In this document: piece by piece, positions 23,262-35,653 of the stretch | How positions within the stretch are numbered: position 1 is the stretch's first letter | Layout: each line of letters begins with the position of its first letter | Origin: Lepidodermella squamata | Taxonomy: Eukaryota > Gastrotricha | Length of the DNA: 64,000 nucleotides | Direction of reading: 5' to 3' | NCBI GenBank assembly: GCA_047495785.1 | Contig: JBLDXI010000001.1 | Coordinates: forward strand, 2,790,001 to 2,854,000 | The notes under the pieces: generated by a model | Database searches by the model: none | What the model was told of the DNA's origin: nothing | The model's input: the letters and a program-made list of their open reading frames with translations, nothing else | Translations under genes and position numbers: made by a program

Positions 23262-25257
23262 CAGACGCACAAAACAAATTATACGCAGCGCTTTTTTACT
23301 TCAATGTTCTTTAAAATTAACTAGCGTTATCTTTACAAAAAATTGGCCTTTGAACATTAAACAAGCAATGTCACAATTTTCTTCATACATTCGCTACCGA
23401 AGTCAAGTCACGCCTACAAACATGATTCCTCCATTTTTTCGGAAAAAAAATTACTGAGAAAGACGCAGAACGAAACACTTCTACAGATGCAAAATTGAAT
23501 ATATATTATATATTTACATATATATAATCATCTAATTATAATATATAGTAGCTGCCTATCATCCGTAGTCATTGCATACTATGTTGTTTGAAACTCTCGG
23601 AAATAATGCCGCCTTAAAATTGAAAAATGGAAGGAATTTTTTTCTCAACTCTTACCTCGATATGTCTCTCTCCATTTTATTGCAACAACTCGCAGATATG
23701 GCTGAATCGAAAAAATTTCCCATCGCGATTTTGAAACTATGTGAAAAAACTTGATGACGTGTAGTACCTACAAAAACTTGCTTTCTGACTGTTGTATTAT
23801 AATATTATATTATCATGATAAAAACCTGAGTGCTTCTTAATTGTTCTTATATATAACTTGAAGTCAGCTATCAAGAAAAATCGTCATCAATCAATGTTTC
23901 TTCTTCTATTGTCTTGAAAAAAATTGATCGCTGGTCAATATTTCAAAACACTCCATTTTTTCTAATAGAGGGACAGAGAATTATTCTATAGTAGAGAGCG
24001 AATATTATAATACTAAATAATTATATTTTTGTCATCATAGAAATTTCCATCTCTCTATCTAATCAGCGGGCGGAACTGAAATCTGCTTTCATCTTGTCAT
24101 TTCTGTACAAAATTTTGTTTATTCATTGTTAATTTATAAAAATAAAATTTATTCTTTTGTTTCAAATCTTTCTTCTCTCATTCGGCTAACCAGCTATGAT
24201 CGAGAATATGGGGCTAGTTTAGGCGAGTTAGGCTATATTTCGGAAACATTGCTGACCAATTGTCCACACACCCAAATACACGATGACTTACGTTACCGAG
24301 CGATTTCGCCCGAAAATCGTTGAAAAAACTGCTATTTGAAGAAAACGCTCTCTCGTTGAAATGCACAGTAATACAAAAACTCGCGGCACAACTCACAATT
24401 TTTTCAACGCAATCTTGACTAATAATAATAATCATCGTTTCTCCATTAGTTTCGAGGCGTTCAGTCAGTGTTTTAGACAGACTAATCAAAGTGCCATGGT
24501 CTGGCAACAAAACCTCTGCCTCTCTCACGTGCATTAATCCGCCCGATTATTTCGCCTTGAAAAATTAGCGATTTAAATAATTAGCGTATAAATTGAATTG
24601 TGAAGCGCTGACTTTGTGTCGTCTCTCGTCATTGGAAGCTACTTCTATTCTACCGATCTCCTCAGCAGCTGTGCCGTGCTATGTGAAAACAACGTGTTCG
24701 ATCTTCTTCTTCTTCAATCTCTCTCTCTCTCTCTCTCTCTTGCATGTATAAAATAATATGTTAATATTATATAAAAATTGTATTTTATCTTTCCATCTTA
24801 TTTCTTCTTCTATTCTTGGTGATGATCATGACATGGTGTCGTCGTTTTGCGACAAATGCAAACTTTGAATGTGTATAACGATAATAATAAAAAAACTTGA
24901 AAACAACCACACAAATTCCTGTCGTTGCAAAATGATACGAATTATACATATTTTCTCGTTCGATTCATGTAAACGCGTCTTATATAAACTACGTTATTAT
25001 TGAATAATCAACAAAAAGGGCATGTTTGGTTTAATAAAAACGCGAAAACGAGCAGCGAATGGGACGATCTGCCTCTGTGTTTGTCAAATTTATTTGAAAG
25101 CAATTGTTCACAGATTTTTCAAAGCAAACTTGAATATATTTCAAGACAGATAAAAAGACGTTACGTGAAATTTGCCGGGCAAATCACAGTGTCGATTCTT
25201 AAAGAACTCGAGCAATGACATCACAAATTAAAAGAGAGCAGTTTTTTCTCCAGAAGT
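23262..25257. other. Non-coding spacer between calmodulin-type gene and p47
   Basis: This contains the 3'UTR of the calmodulin-type gene, AT-rich dinucleotide sequence near 23495-23550 and a (CT)n run at 24717-24740. The opposite strand end holds the p47 3'UTR. Open frames here (for example 24214-24534 and 25000-25218) have no recognisable domain. Confidence 0.5.
24717..24740. repeat. (CT)n microsatellite
   Basis: An uninterrupted run of about twelve CT units after a CTTCTTCTTCTTC stretch. It lies in non-coding DNA. Confidence 0.9.
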
Positions 25258-26682
25258 TTAGGCGACTTTTCCAGCGCGTTGTACAATAGCGGCATTCAGC
25301 AAGCCTGCAGCAGCCAGGGTCTGGCTGTCATCAGTCAGTTCTCGGTTAGGCATCATGGTCATCAGGGAAAATGCGGATCGAGCGAATTGAGGGCGAGCAC
25401 TGTGAAAACAATTAATCCCATGAGAAATACGGGAAAGCTTTTCAAAAATTAATTTGCTAAAAAAAAGTACCGGCAGATTAAATCCCGAATTTGCGACACA
25501 GTGTGCGTGTGGTTTGCACGGGTAACCAATCGAGATCCATCCGCGAGTCGGATTTGAATAGTCGTGATGGGCTGTGATTCATCGACTTCAAGTTTTACAT
25601 CCTCTTGCTTCGCTGGAGCAGCGGTGGGGGTCGAAGAAGCAGAAGCAGCGGCAGCAGCTGGGGCACTTGAAGTCATAGGTGGCACAACACTTCCCAAGCG
25701 ATGACCTTCGCCAGCAAAAGCGACTACTTTTGGACGAGCCGGTGGCGTGTACTCTTCCGTGCGACGATCCTCTAGATCAACATGAACTTCAGCACCACCA
25801 GCAGATCGGTACAGCTCCTCAGGAATTCGGCTGAAATTTCGAAATGGACAATATAAAATATAACTAACCGAAAAATATTTATTTACCCTTGCGCAATTGA
25901 GGCCAGGAAACGCTGGTTTTCCGGGTTATCATAAGCTCTCAGCTCTCCTTCGTCAATTGAGAATCCATTTTCCCACATTCGCAAGCGGTAGTTGCGTGGG
26001 GGCTTGTGAGTTGGTGAAGTTTCGGCGGGCTGTGAAGCAGCTGCCGATGAGCCAGCTTCTGAACTAGCTCCTAACCTCGCGCCAGAACCGGTGAATGGCT
26101 TCAGTTTCGGTTTACGTTCCCCTTCATCTTCATCAGGAGACACAGGCTCCGCGCCATGCCTAATTAAAAAATAGAATCTGAAGATCTACAAAAATGAATA
26201 CCGTACTCTTTGGCTGCTTCAAACAGCTTCTTCACGATGTCTGGTTTATTTTGGCGATCAGGGCCAATGACAATTTCTCCGCTGTGCTCTCCGCCGACGT
26301 AGAAATACTGCCCATCTTTTCCGGTCTTCTTCTTGCGTTCCTCGTCCCAGACATCAAGCATTGACGCCTTCCCCTTGCCAGATGCAGTTCCGCCAGATGC
26401 AGCTCCACCAGAGCTATCGAAATAAAATAAATATAATATTAAATAAGCATTTTCAACATGGAAAAAATAAGCATACGCTGTAGCCTTGCCCTGTTGAGCC
26501 GACGGGGCCGGAAGATCGGCTTCCATTTGATCATCATCTTCATCATCGTCAGCACCAGCAAAGAATGCTTCAACAGCTTCTTCCTTGTTCCAGTTGTATC
26601 GAGCTAAAATTTCTTCAGCATGCTTCTTCGGGACACCAGTTAGTTCAATGAACTCATTGATTTTCGCTTCTTTTTCAGCCAT
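25258..26682 (-). CDS. NSFL1C: p47 / NSFL1 cofactor (UBA-SEP-UBX adaptor of p97/VCP, 395 residues)
   Basis: An adaptor of the AAA ATPase p97/VCP in Golgi and ER membrane fusion and ubiquitin-dependent handling. Exons on minus are 26682-26477, 26413-26207, 26159-25887, 25830-25471 and 25399-25258. Residues 1-45 form a UBA-like domain ([20 protein letters not shown]). An acidic stretch DDDEDDD and a Gly/Ser linker follow. The SEP domain lies around residues 190-255 ([20 protein letters not shown], then [14 protein letters not shown]). The UBX domain fills the last 80 residues ([13 protein letters not shown] ... [19 protein letters not shown]), with the expected Pro-Asn-Arg turn. The second exon must use the donor GA|GTACGG, since the tempting GTATTC five bases later breaks the frame. 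The 63-base first intron is in frame and stop-free, so retention would insert 21 residues. The calcium-sensor gene lies 139 bp upstream on the same strand. Confidence 0.93.
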
Positions 26683-26821
26683 AGTAATAATCTAAGAATG
26701 GCAATACAGATGTTAGCAATCAGATTTATCTTCGTGGAAATATCGCCAAAACAATAAATAAAATTAAGAAACGACAATAATAAATTAGGAATGACTAGGC
26801 AAAGTCTACAAACAAGAAATG
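26683..26821 (-). promoter_or_regulatory. Calcium sensor-p47 intergenic spacer, operon-like
   Basis: The spacer is only 139 bp between same-strand genes. In gene direction it is AT-rich, has no plain AATAAA, and ends with GCCATTCTTAG about 10 bases before the p47 ATG, which would serve as a splice acceptor. This is similar to the NDUFA9-ECM29 spacer and compatible with trans-splicing of a polycistronic RNA. Confidence 0.35.
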
Positions 26822-27436
26822 TTAAGGAACCCCAGAAATGTTGAGTTTAATTAATTCTGGATGTGAACCATTATTGCCACCAAATGGGATATAAAATAAT
26901 GAGAAAGCATGAGTTAAATAATGATCAATAGAGCCTAGCTCAGAAAATTCTTTCGCGCTGATGCGGCCATCGCCGTCCTTGTCCAGCCGCTGAACCAGGC
27001 GCTTTACGTCCTCCAGCGGATTTTCGGTGCCATAACCAGTCAGAGCTTTGGCTGCGTACACAAAAGGTAACAGATCATGCTCGCTCAAATAGCCGTCGTT
27101 GTCAGAATCTAACAATGGAAACAGCCATATCGCCTTATCTCGTGAGTCTCGACGCCCCAAGACGTAAATTCCCTTCAGAAATTCCGCGAAACTGACGTGG
27201 CCGTCTTTATCCTGATCGAACAGAGCGAACATCATTTCGGTGAATGGCAGAGGGTTTCCGCAAGGATATTCTTCAGCCAAAATCTGGCGGAGATCCTGGA
27301 ATGTCATGTATCCCCGAGGGTAATCCGCGAAAAAATCATTGAACCATTGCTGTACTTCCTCTCGCGAAAAATCAGTACCTCGGATCAAGTCATTTATTTC
27401 ATGACTTTGAAGTTTCCGAGTTGGCTTGTTACCCAT
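26822..27436 (-). CDS. N-myristoylated neuronal calcium sensor-family protein (204 residues)
   Basis: An EF-hand calcium switch related to NCS-1/recoverin/VILIP. The start is set at the internal Met of MGNKPTRKL, which gives the N-myristoylation signal; the eight upstream in-frame codons would hide it. EF1 is degenerate (ADYPRGYMTFQDL, as the CPxG-type loop of the family). EF2 DQDKDGHVSFAE, EF3 DSDNDGYLSEHD and EF4 DKDGDGRISAKE look competent, although EF2 and EF3 carry unusual residues at the last position. The frame is uninterrupted, unlike its neighbours, so this copy has no introns in the coding region. The C-terminus (HAFSLFYIPFGGNNGS ... NISGVP) is longer than in NCS-1. It is too diverged for assignment to a named subtype, and calcineurin B-like or KChIP-like relatives are possible. 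Confidence 0.85.
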   Translation of the reverse strand: MGNKPTRKLQSHEINDLIRGTDFSREEVQQWFNDFFADYPRGYMTFQDLRQILAEEYPCGNPLPFTEMMFALFDQDKDGHVSFAEFLKGIYVLGRRDSRDKAIWLFPLLDSDNDGYLSEHDLLPFVYAAKALTGYGTENPLEDVKRLVQRLDKDGDGRISAKEFSELGSIDHYLTHAFSLFYIPFGGNNGSHPELIKLNISGVP

Positions 27437-27999
27437 TTTTCGACAGAAAATCAATAACAACCATCAGATTAGATAAAGAGAAGGTCAGATATTGGCTTAA
27501 AACGTCATTCAGCGACAATGAGCACTGAGCACCACTGAATACAAACGAATAAACGAACGCCGCTACCTCAGACACTTCGAAAAGTCTCTTAAAAAGTATT
27601 TATTACTTGAAACGTTCATTAATTATTCAACTTTTACAAAACAATTTTTTGCTATATATATTGAATAAGTTTTATTTAAACAAATTTATAGCCGTTAGAC
27701 GTTTTTCCTGTAAAATTATGGCGCTAAATTTTCAAAGTTTTCGCCCGCCACCCTCCGCCTTGGCTCAGCGATGGGCGCTATGCGGTGAGCCTTTTATCGC
27801 TGTTTCTGTGTGATTATGCGTATACCTTATCAGAAAGTACTTTCTTGGTTTCTGAAATTCCTTTGCTGTGTTGTTCGTTGATTTATACATAATTCAACTT
27901 TTCTTTGTTTAAATTTTATTTGATAGCAGTTCATATTGGACATTCATTGGATCCATATTCTAGGACTCATGAGTTAAGAGTTGGTTCTAAGCTTTCGTA
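27437..27999. other. Divergent promoter region between the calcium sensor and EPS8
   Basis: The two genes are transcribed away from each other from this 563-bp region. It holds no supported gene; a 68-codon open frame at 27607-27813 has no domain. Confidence 0.5.
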
Positions 28000-30900
28000 A
28001 TGGTAATGCAGTCGCATAATCCAAACGTTCCTTCTTATGAAGTGGACCACCTCTCCACGGTGGAATGTGATGTAAATGGTCAGTTGTCCGTCAATTTTTT
28101 CATTGTTGTTTCTTTACCTTGCTTCGTTTTGTTGCGCGCTAGCCGTCAACCCTGAGACATTACTCGCGGATTTTATGCGGAGATCGTCAATGGGAAACTC
28201 ATCGGGCGAGCAGATGATATGTGATATTGCAATAACATCTGATCACATTATCGTATCTGAAAAGCCCGGCAACGTAAGCCTTATTGCATATGTGTTCGTT
28301 GTTTCATTGATATGATTTGTAGCTTGAACTCGAGCGAATCCCCTTGTCAACCATCAAATATTGCAGATCTGTTCCCATTCAGCCTGCTGTTTTCCCAAAT
28401 CGATACAATAATGTACTGGCTATCGTAACTGGGCAAGAGGTGCACCTGTTTAACGTCAAAAGTTCGATCAGTGTAAGTACTAAATGACATTTTTGTTTGG
28501 CGTCTTTTCATGGCTGCGAATTTTAAGGCTGATGATGTAGCTGTGGCTATAAATGTTACTGTAACTGGTCGATCCATTGAAGAGTCAGGCGTCCCGAAAG
28601 ATTTAAATAACGTTGATTTCCAGATGGAAAGTCAAAGTTTAAATCGGTGCTTTGATGGTCTGTTTTATTCTTTTTACCATATCAGGAAAACAGAGATTTT
28701 CGTTTCAGACATTGAGCATGTTATCGGCAGAATCCAGCAGAACAGCTTGGATTTTCAAAGATTCACTGCGAGATGGGATGAATATGCCAAGTCTAACGCT
28801 GCAAAAAAGGGGAAAGCGGCGAAACAAAAAGATGCTGAGAAACGGCGAGCTGCTGAACTCGCTGTCATTACTGCAAATCAAGTCAAATCAGAGGAAGTAA
28901 GTGTTGATATCATTTAAGTAGGTAGTTTTATTCCTATTTGAATTTATTTAAGCTTCTCGATACGTTGCAAAAACTGAAACTAGCTCTAATTATCGTCGGG
29001 CGCATCCGATCGTCATTGAAACCTCCGTCAGTAACCGCCTCGCAGTACACTAACATGCTTATTTCACCATTGATCGCTGTCGTATCTACAACAAATCAAC
29101 CGCCGCTCTCTAGGGTTCCATTCGAATTTGTGAAGTCAATCGATGCTCCTCTATTCCGGAGAAGCATCCTGAAATTTATACAAAGCTCACTCACGTCCCC
29201 ACAGTTGGAATTTTGGAAGCAACTGGGTGATGCATGGAATATACCATTGTGAGCTTGAATGTAAAATTGAATTTATTTTACAAATTTTGTATTCACAGAG
29301 AAGACTGGCAAGGTGAAGTTCGGCCATACCGCCCGGTTTTCCGACCCGATAATTACAGCCCATATTTACCGTTCCTCGACCCTGCAGTTATAGCGGTTTC
29401 CCTTACAGATACCAGAGAGTAATCAACGTCATTATTTCGTTGAACAAAACGGTTGACTATTGACATTTTTCAGAGAGCTGAAAGAATCCTCAAATGAACT
29501 AAATAGAAATGTTATCTACGGGATTGCACCTCGACCCCAAAATCTTCCCCGTAGAAATGAAAGAGTTGCTCAGGTCGACGTCGAGAGAGGAACGGCTTAC
29601 TCGTGAGTTTCGATGAATACTCATAATTACTGAATTCGCTGTTTGTAGACTTTCCAGTGAATTTCGTCAACCTGTCGAGATTCAAGAACTGGACGATGTT
29701 ATAGCTGCCGCTGACGAAGCCGAAAGCGTTACTATCGGTCGCATCAAGCCTTACAGCGATGCAGAATTTGCGGAGAAAATTCGGGCTCAAAACCGCCGAG
29801 CGGCTCGAACTAAGGCTGCTTATCAAGCGAAAGATTTAACAGAACTGACTGTGGAAGAAAACGAGGTTGTAGAAGTGGTGGACGCTGTCGGAAACCACCT
29901 GGTAGTTCGAAATATTTTTGGCGATACCGGCAGGGTCCCGGCGGAAAACTTCACAGATGCATTCGCAGCAGGTTCGACGACATCTGGCCCTAAATCGGAA
30001 AGCTCGATGTCATCGCGTAATTCAGAAACGTCCGCATCAATTTCAAGCAGCGCATCGCCTGCAGTTGTTAAGGCGTCAACCGGAGCCGCTATTTCTGATG
30101 CGAAGCACGTTATCTATTCGAAAGTTACGTCAACATCAAGCGATCAGGGTCAAAATAAAGATGCGAGCAGCAGATCAGAGGAGCCGAAAACGGCCGAGAG
30201 TCAGCAAGCGTACAGTGAATCGGAGGCTTCGTCAACTTTTTATCAAAACCCAGCTGTCCCAACCTTTGAACAACAACTTTTCGCTACTTTAAATCAGCAA
30301 AATTACAAGCAACCAACTCCTTCTGGCATCATTGTCCATCCGAGGCCGTTGTCTGACCATGAATCGGAGGTGAGTGAAGCAATATTCGTCGACCCGATTC
30401 ACATGAAACCAAAAGAAATGTAAGTTTGCGAATTCTTGTTTATATTTAAATCATTTTTCTCAATTTAGAACTCCTGGCGTTGGAAGTGTTATGCCGATTC
30501 CAGAAAAAGATTACAAGGAGCCACCGTAATTTTTGCATAAAATGTCTGGATTTTACTTAATTTTCGTTATTTAGACCATGGCTTAAACCATCAAAGCAAA
30601 ATTTATTTGCGGCTAATATCAAATCGAACGGCGGGCGAGTTGTTCGAGTCGTACGGGAACGAGAGGCGCAACGCTCCGAGGAAATCAGCGTTTATTTACA
30701 CGAAACCCTGGAACTATTGGACACGCCAGTTGGGTCATGGTGGAATGTTCGAAACGCCGGTGGAAAAGCTGGCTATGTTCCTTTCAATTGCTTGCAAGAA
30801 ATGGAATTTTTCGATCCGAGACCGGCGCAAAAAACCATGGAGCCTGCGACTCTTATTGTTCCGAAGGGGTCTAGCGACGAAATTGTGGTCGAGACTGCAA

Positions 30901-32445
30901 AAACTACGAACGCAGCCCCTGCGCCTAAGCCGACCTCTGAGCGGTCAGTTGTTTCCGACTCAAGCAACCATGGTATGTTTGGGTCGCATTTTTGCTTGCT
31001 ATTTTCATTATTTTGTTATCGCTTGCACCACGCTATTAGCGGATTTTATAGAAGATTACTCGTACGCTCGCATGCCGCCGTGGACTCAGTCACAGCCCGA
31101 GCTTGTTATCGTCGAGCAGCAGTCGGAAACGTATCGAGATTACTTGCTATCGCGGAGGCGCAGCGGCGGCCCGGACGACGATGTTAGCCGTGAAAAAGCC
31201 GCGTTTGGCGCCCCTCTCCTCGCGCCGTTCAGGCGTAACAGCGCCGCTAATAATGGCAATTTCGAAGAAGCGCGGCGGAAAGCCGCTTCGGTTCTTTCGC
31301 TAATGATTACGTCTCAGGTCACGCGAATAGCCCACGAGATCCCGGCCTCGCAAGATGACCAGGCTGTAATTACGACTGGAAAAGACGGCGATAAAGAGGT
31401 CATCGAACGGGCTACAGCTGTATACGTGAAGCATCACCCGGCGCCGGTGCAAGTGCCGCAAAGTTTGCGGCGCCATGACTTGAAACACATTCGAGGTAAT
31501 TAACGAGGGACATTGATCGCGTGACTCGAGTCAATTAATGATCAATTTTTCAAACCTAATTTCAGCTCATTCCTGTATGGTTACGGTGATTTTTTGACCC
31601 TTTGGTGACCAGCGATCGATCTCAAACCTGCTTGCACGCCGCTAACTAAATGATTTAATTTCAGGAAGGCTAAATTTGATTGCGATGATTATTTTTTTAC
31701 AGAAAATATGGATCGTGTGACAGATCAGCTGAATTCATTAGCGGCGACTGGTTTGCTAGGTAAACAGAAGCCGCGCGAATTGCGGCGGAGGCACAAAGAT
31801 GAGAAACAGCATCGGCTGCAAAAGGACTGCACAGCCGATGACGTAAAGGCCTACTTGATGCAGTGCGGCTTTTCGCCCAGGTGAGTATTTGCCTTGGTCA
31901 TGAAACAATTTGCAATAAAAAACAGTTCAGTAGTTTTACTTGAATTATTCATTAAAACTATAAATAAGTCGGCAATGCGATGAAAGATTGAGGGCAAAAT
32001 AATTTTCGTGAACCATTTATAGAAGAAGTCTTGTGCAAAAATGTAACTGTTTTCGTCATTCAGATGGAGGTCCGTGATTTTGGGCGTTTTTGTCGAATAC
32101 TAAATTCTAAAGAATATTAGAAAAGGAACTCATGATTAATTTAGGAGGCATTTTAAAATTGATTATTTTAATTTAAATTTAATTCGCAACATTTTTAAAT
32201 TTATCTGTCTTTCTATCAGAGTGGTCCAAGAATTTGGGTCTTTTTCCGGAGAAGAATTGCTGGCTAAAACGAATTATTCCGACTTCGAACGATCGACTCT
32301 ACAGTCAACAGAAACGAAACGGTTGTATCACCTCGTTCAAGGCGCTCGAGCCTTGGCCGGAATGAATGCGGACCGTCACGCTCGAGAGGAGTTTGAAAGT
32401 AAAGTCATCAACCGGCGTCTCGAAGGAGCGGCGGCTCAGCCGTGA
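28000..32445 (+). CDS. EPS8: EPS8-family signalling adaptor with two SH3 modules (1,115 residues)
   Basis: EPS8 caps and bundles actin filaments and links receptor tyrosine kinases to Rac. Exons are 28000-28078, 28143-28273, 28323-28472, 28528-28896, 28953-29248, 29299-29418, 29474-29602, 29649-30419, 30469-30525, 30575-30972, 31052-31495, 31703-31880 and 32220-32445; all phases agree. A PTB domain covers roughly residues 12-165 (PSYEVDHLSTVECDVN onward). A helical region follows with a WKQLGDAWNIP-type block that matches vertebrate EPS8. A degenerate SH3 lies near 479-530 (ELTVEENEVVEVVDA, GDTGRVPAENF) and a second SH3 near 720-773 (EEISVYLHETLELLD, SWWNVRNAGGKAGYVPFN). The SAM-like actin-binding C-terminus spans about 1000-1075 (ADDVKAYLMQCGFSPR, FSGEELLAK). 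It is longer than the human protein (about 820) because of Ser/Thr-rich linkers. There are two in-frame ATGs at 28000 and 28006. Confidence 0.9.
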
Positions 32446-35400
32446 CGGGAAATAACACCACTTTTTTATTTCATTGCGCATTTATTGCGAAAAAGCCTCG
32501 TGAAACAAATATATGCTGCTGCTGCTTGTTGTTTTCCTGCTGATGAAAAATCTTGCTTGAAATTATATACATTTTATTTTTCTCGCGCCAGCTTTGCTCG
32601 TTTTTTTTGGTGTTTCTGCGGTTTTGGGGTTCGTTGCCAGGTAAGGTGTAAAAACGATGTGCATTTATTCGAGAGTATACGCAAATAAAATTTAATGTAC
32701 GGAAAAGAGACATGCAGTTTTGAGTGCCAATGCAAAATTTACGAGAAAAAACTGCGCCATTTCGCCTGCGGGGGTGTTTTGTTTTATGAATGAGCAGCGC
32801 GGTTAATGACCGGAACGCCTCAGAAGTTGGGCCAATCGACAATTTCGAACGGAAAGAAAAGAGGAAGACAAAGGTGGGCAGGTCTGTTTAGGTTTGGCTG
32901 TATTATACGTTCATTATCTTTTAATACGCGTTAAATGCTGTTGGTTTAGTGCATTTTAGATAAAATTCACGTTTTTGCCGGTCGTGCATGGGGGAGGGCG
33001 GCGACTCTGTGGCAAAAGGGCCGGCAATCGTTATCTAATCGATAAAAAAGCGCAAGTGCACACCAGTGAGTAGATACTCCATAGGTGTTGGCGAACAATC
33101 GGCTGTCAAATATTAAATAATGTAAAACAACACACACTTTGACGGCGTCGGCATTGTTGAAAAGTAAAAATAAAGCGTATTGTTATTTTGGTATTCGGTA
33201 TGCCCACCCATCGCAGCCAATATATCTGCAATAATAATAATTTTTTCGAACATCGGCAACAACCTGCCATGTCGTCTCTTACACGGCAATATTTCACGGC
33301 TAAAGCAAATAAAAACACAAAATATTTATTGATATTGGACGTAGAAAAGTAGTAATAATAAAAGCCATGACTTGATACTACCTGTAGCCAGCAAAGGTGA
33401 ATAAGTTGTTACCTGTTTTTTATTATTATCGTATAGTTTGTTTTTATAAGCGCGCGCTTGTCGCTCATTTGCAGGCGCACAACACGCCTACGCCTCGCAA
33501 ATTTACAGCAATAGATAGTAGGCTTTTTATTGATAGATATAGCATAGTCTTTATTCGATGCTCCTTAATTAGAACGCAATTAATTATGCCGCACCCAATG
33601 GAATATTCACCTTTAATGTTTCAACTTGCAGTTATTAAAGATGATATTTGCCATTTGCCTATTTCTTTAATTTCGATCGAGCATAAAAATTTTGCTTTAA
33701 AACTTGGACGTTTTCAACCCTGCTCAGAGATCGGCTGAAAGATGAGTGAGGAATATTATGCGAAAAAAATCAATTTTCTTTGTTATGATTTTGATAACTC
33801 AAACTGTGAGCTAATTAGGTCTAAATTCCCGTTTTATTTTTATTAATGCGCGTCAGGTCATATCCACGCGCCTGTAAGAAAGCGAAAAATTGAGTGCGCA
33901 ATATATCGAATGCGCTACTTGAGATTACCATTATTTGACATACAAAATAACTGCAGGCTCAGGCAGGTTATACATGTGGCTTATAATTAGTTCGAAACTG
34001 CCCGCTAGAGACCCGCAATATAATATAACATCTCGCATTTTGCTCGAATAAATAAAAAGCAAAATATTTACCTCGTCAACCGAAAAATCACAGCGTCTCT
34101 GTCTCGCGTGATCGCTAACAAACAAAAGAGCGGCCTGCCTGTCACTTGTCCGCCGGAATTAGCATATTAGTTTTAAGGCTGAAAACGATATCACAGTAAG
34201 ATACTAGCTTGTGTGCTATAAAATCTGAATTAATTATTCGCGAGTAGCGCAAAAATCATCGCGTCTGGCCTCTCACTCATCATTTTCTCGTATTTGTTTA
34301 ACAAATAATTAAACTTTGGCTCGAAGAATACATAGCTAAGTGATTTTCGTTGCCAACAGGCGCCTCTCCAAAAATCATGGCCAGATTTATTTACAGGTAT
34401 ATTATCACTGCCGTGAATAAATATTATTATTATTATTATTTTAGCCCCACGCGAGGATAGATACCAGGCGTGTCCGCATTTTTTATTAGAATTAGTCTCG
34501 CGCTCATGAGATATACTATTTATTCTACTCTTCACTTGTGCGCCTTTTGCACTACGACCGATATCCGGCTTGTCGCTATACCGAATTGATTGCCGCTATA
34601 TATCATTCTCCATTGACCGAGAAGTGTAGAATGCATTGGTATAATTTAAATAATATTGGCGAAAAATCGCATTCCTTCCACTAATAATAGTAATAATGAC
34701 AGCGCCACACGTGAGTGCGATTTATGACAACGATCCTGTTTGAATTTCTCAATATTATAAAATAAGCATACGTGCCGGCTTCATCGGCAGCCATCCGGCA
34801 TTGATGCGGTGCCAATATATACTGTGATCTGAACCATCGATATAGTGACGCTATGCGCTATCTTATAACCCAACGTGGCCTCGAAATAGACGCGACACAT
34901 CTGTAACCTATTATCAAATTATATCATCACCCACCTTAATTTTTAATTATTGCCTTTGATATAACTCATTGATGAATGAAGAATATACGATTGGGTCGCT
35001 ACGCCTACATCAAGAAACCACAAATTCTTATTTCGAAAAATGATTGATCTGCCCAAAAAATGATATCCCATATCATTAATTATCCCATGGGACACTGACA
35101 GACATTTTTACCTAAATAGAAATGTGTGTCTAAAGGCCTTTTTCCACGAACGGAGTACTGGTAAAAAAATTTCACCGCCCCGGTTATTTTTGTTGGCGAG
35201 AGATGTCTGTTATTGTTCATCGCGAGTAGTTTCGCAGCGTGAGACGAAATGAAGTTCCGCGGCAGGAATGCGCGTATATTTTCCACAAATACACGCACCA
35301 ATGTTGTTTCATGACAAGAAAAAAACTGGCATTGTTTTCTTCCTCGAACTCCCTTGTTTTTCTTATTAGCACGTAGAATTATCATAATATGCCAGGAATA

Positions 35401-35653
35401 TTCAGAGAATAGAAGTTTATTAAAAAAATATTGTTATTAATTGAGCTGTGCGCTTTGATATTATAAGGTGGATTTTTTCTTTTATTATAGGATTTATTAT
35501 ATACCTCAACCAATGTTTGCAGAAGCGAGGCGGTGGTCAGGAAAACATCGGTGATTTGCTGAAAATTACGAGAGACTGCGAATGAATGGGATGGTTGTGG
35601 GGAGTTATAGCCTGTTATTATTGATATCATCGTTATCAAACCCCGTGCGTTAA
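32446..35653. other. Non-coding spacer between EPS8 and the LDLa type II gene
   Basis: About 3.2 kb. The first few hundred bases are the EPS8 3'UTR, with AATAAA near 32684. An (ATT)n run occurs at 34421-34441. The right end should contain the promoter and 5'UTR of the next gene. No domain-bearing frame was found. Confidence 0.5.

Noticed and set aside
28652-28679. GTCTG...ATATCAG as a possible 28-base mini-intron in EPS8
   Set aside because: Too short compared with the 46-60-base introns of this genome, and removal breaks the frame; read-through is open and in phase.
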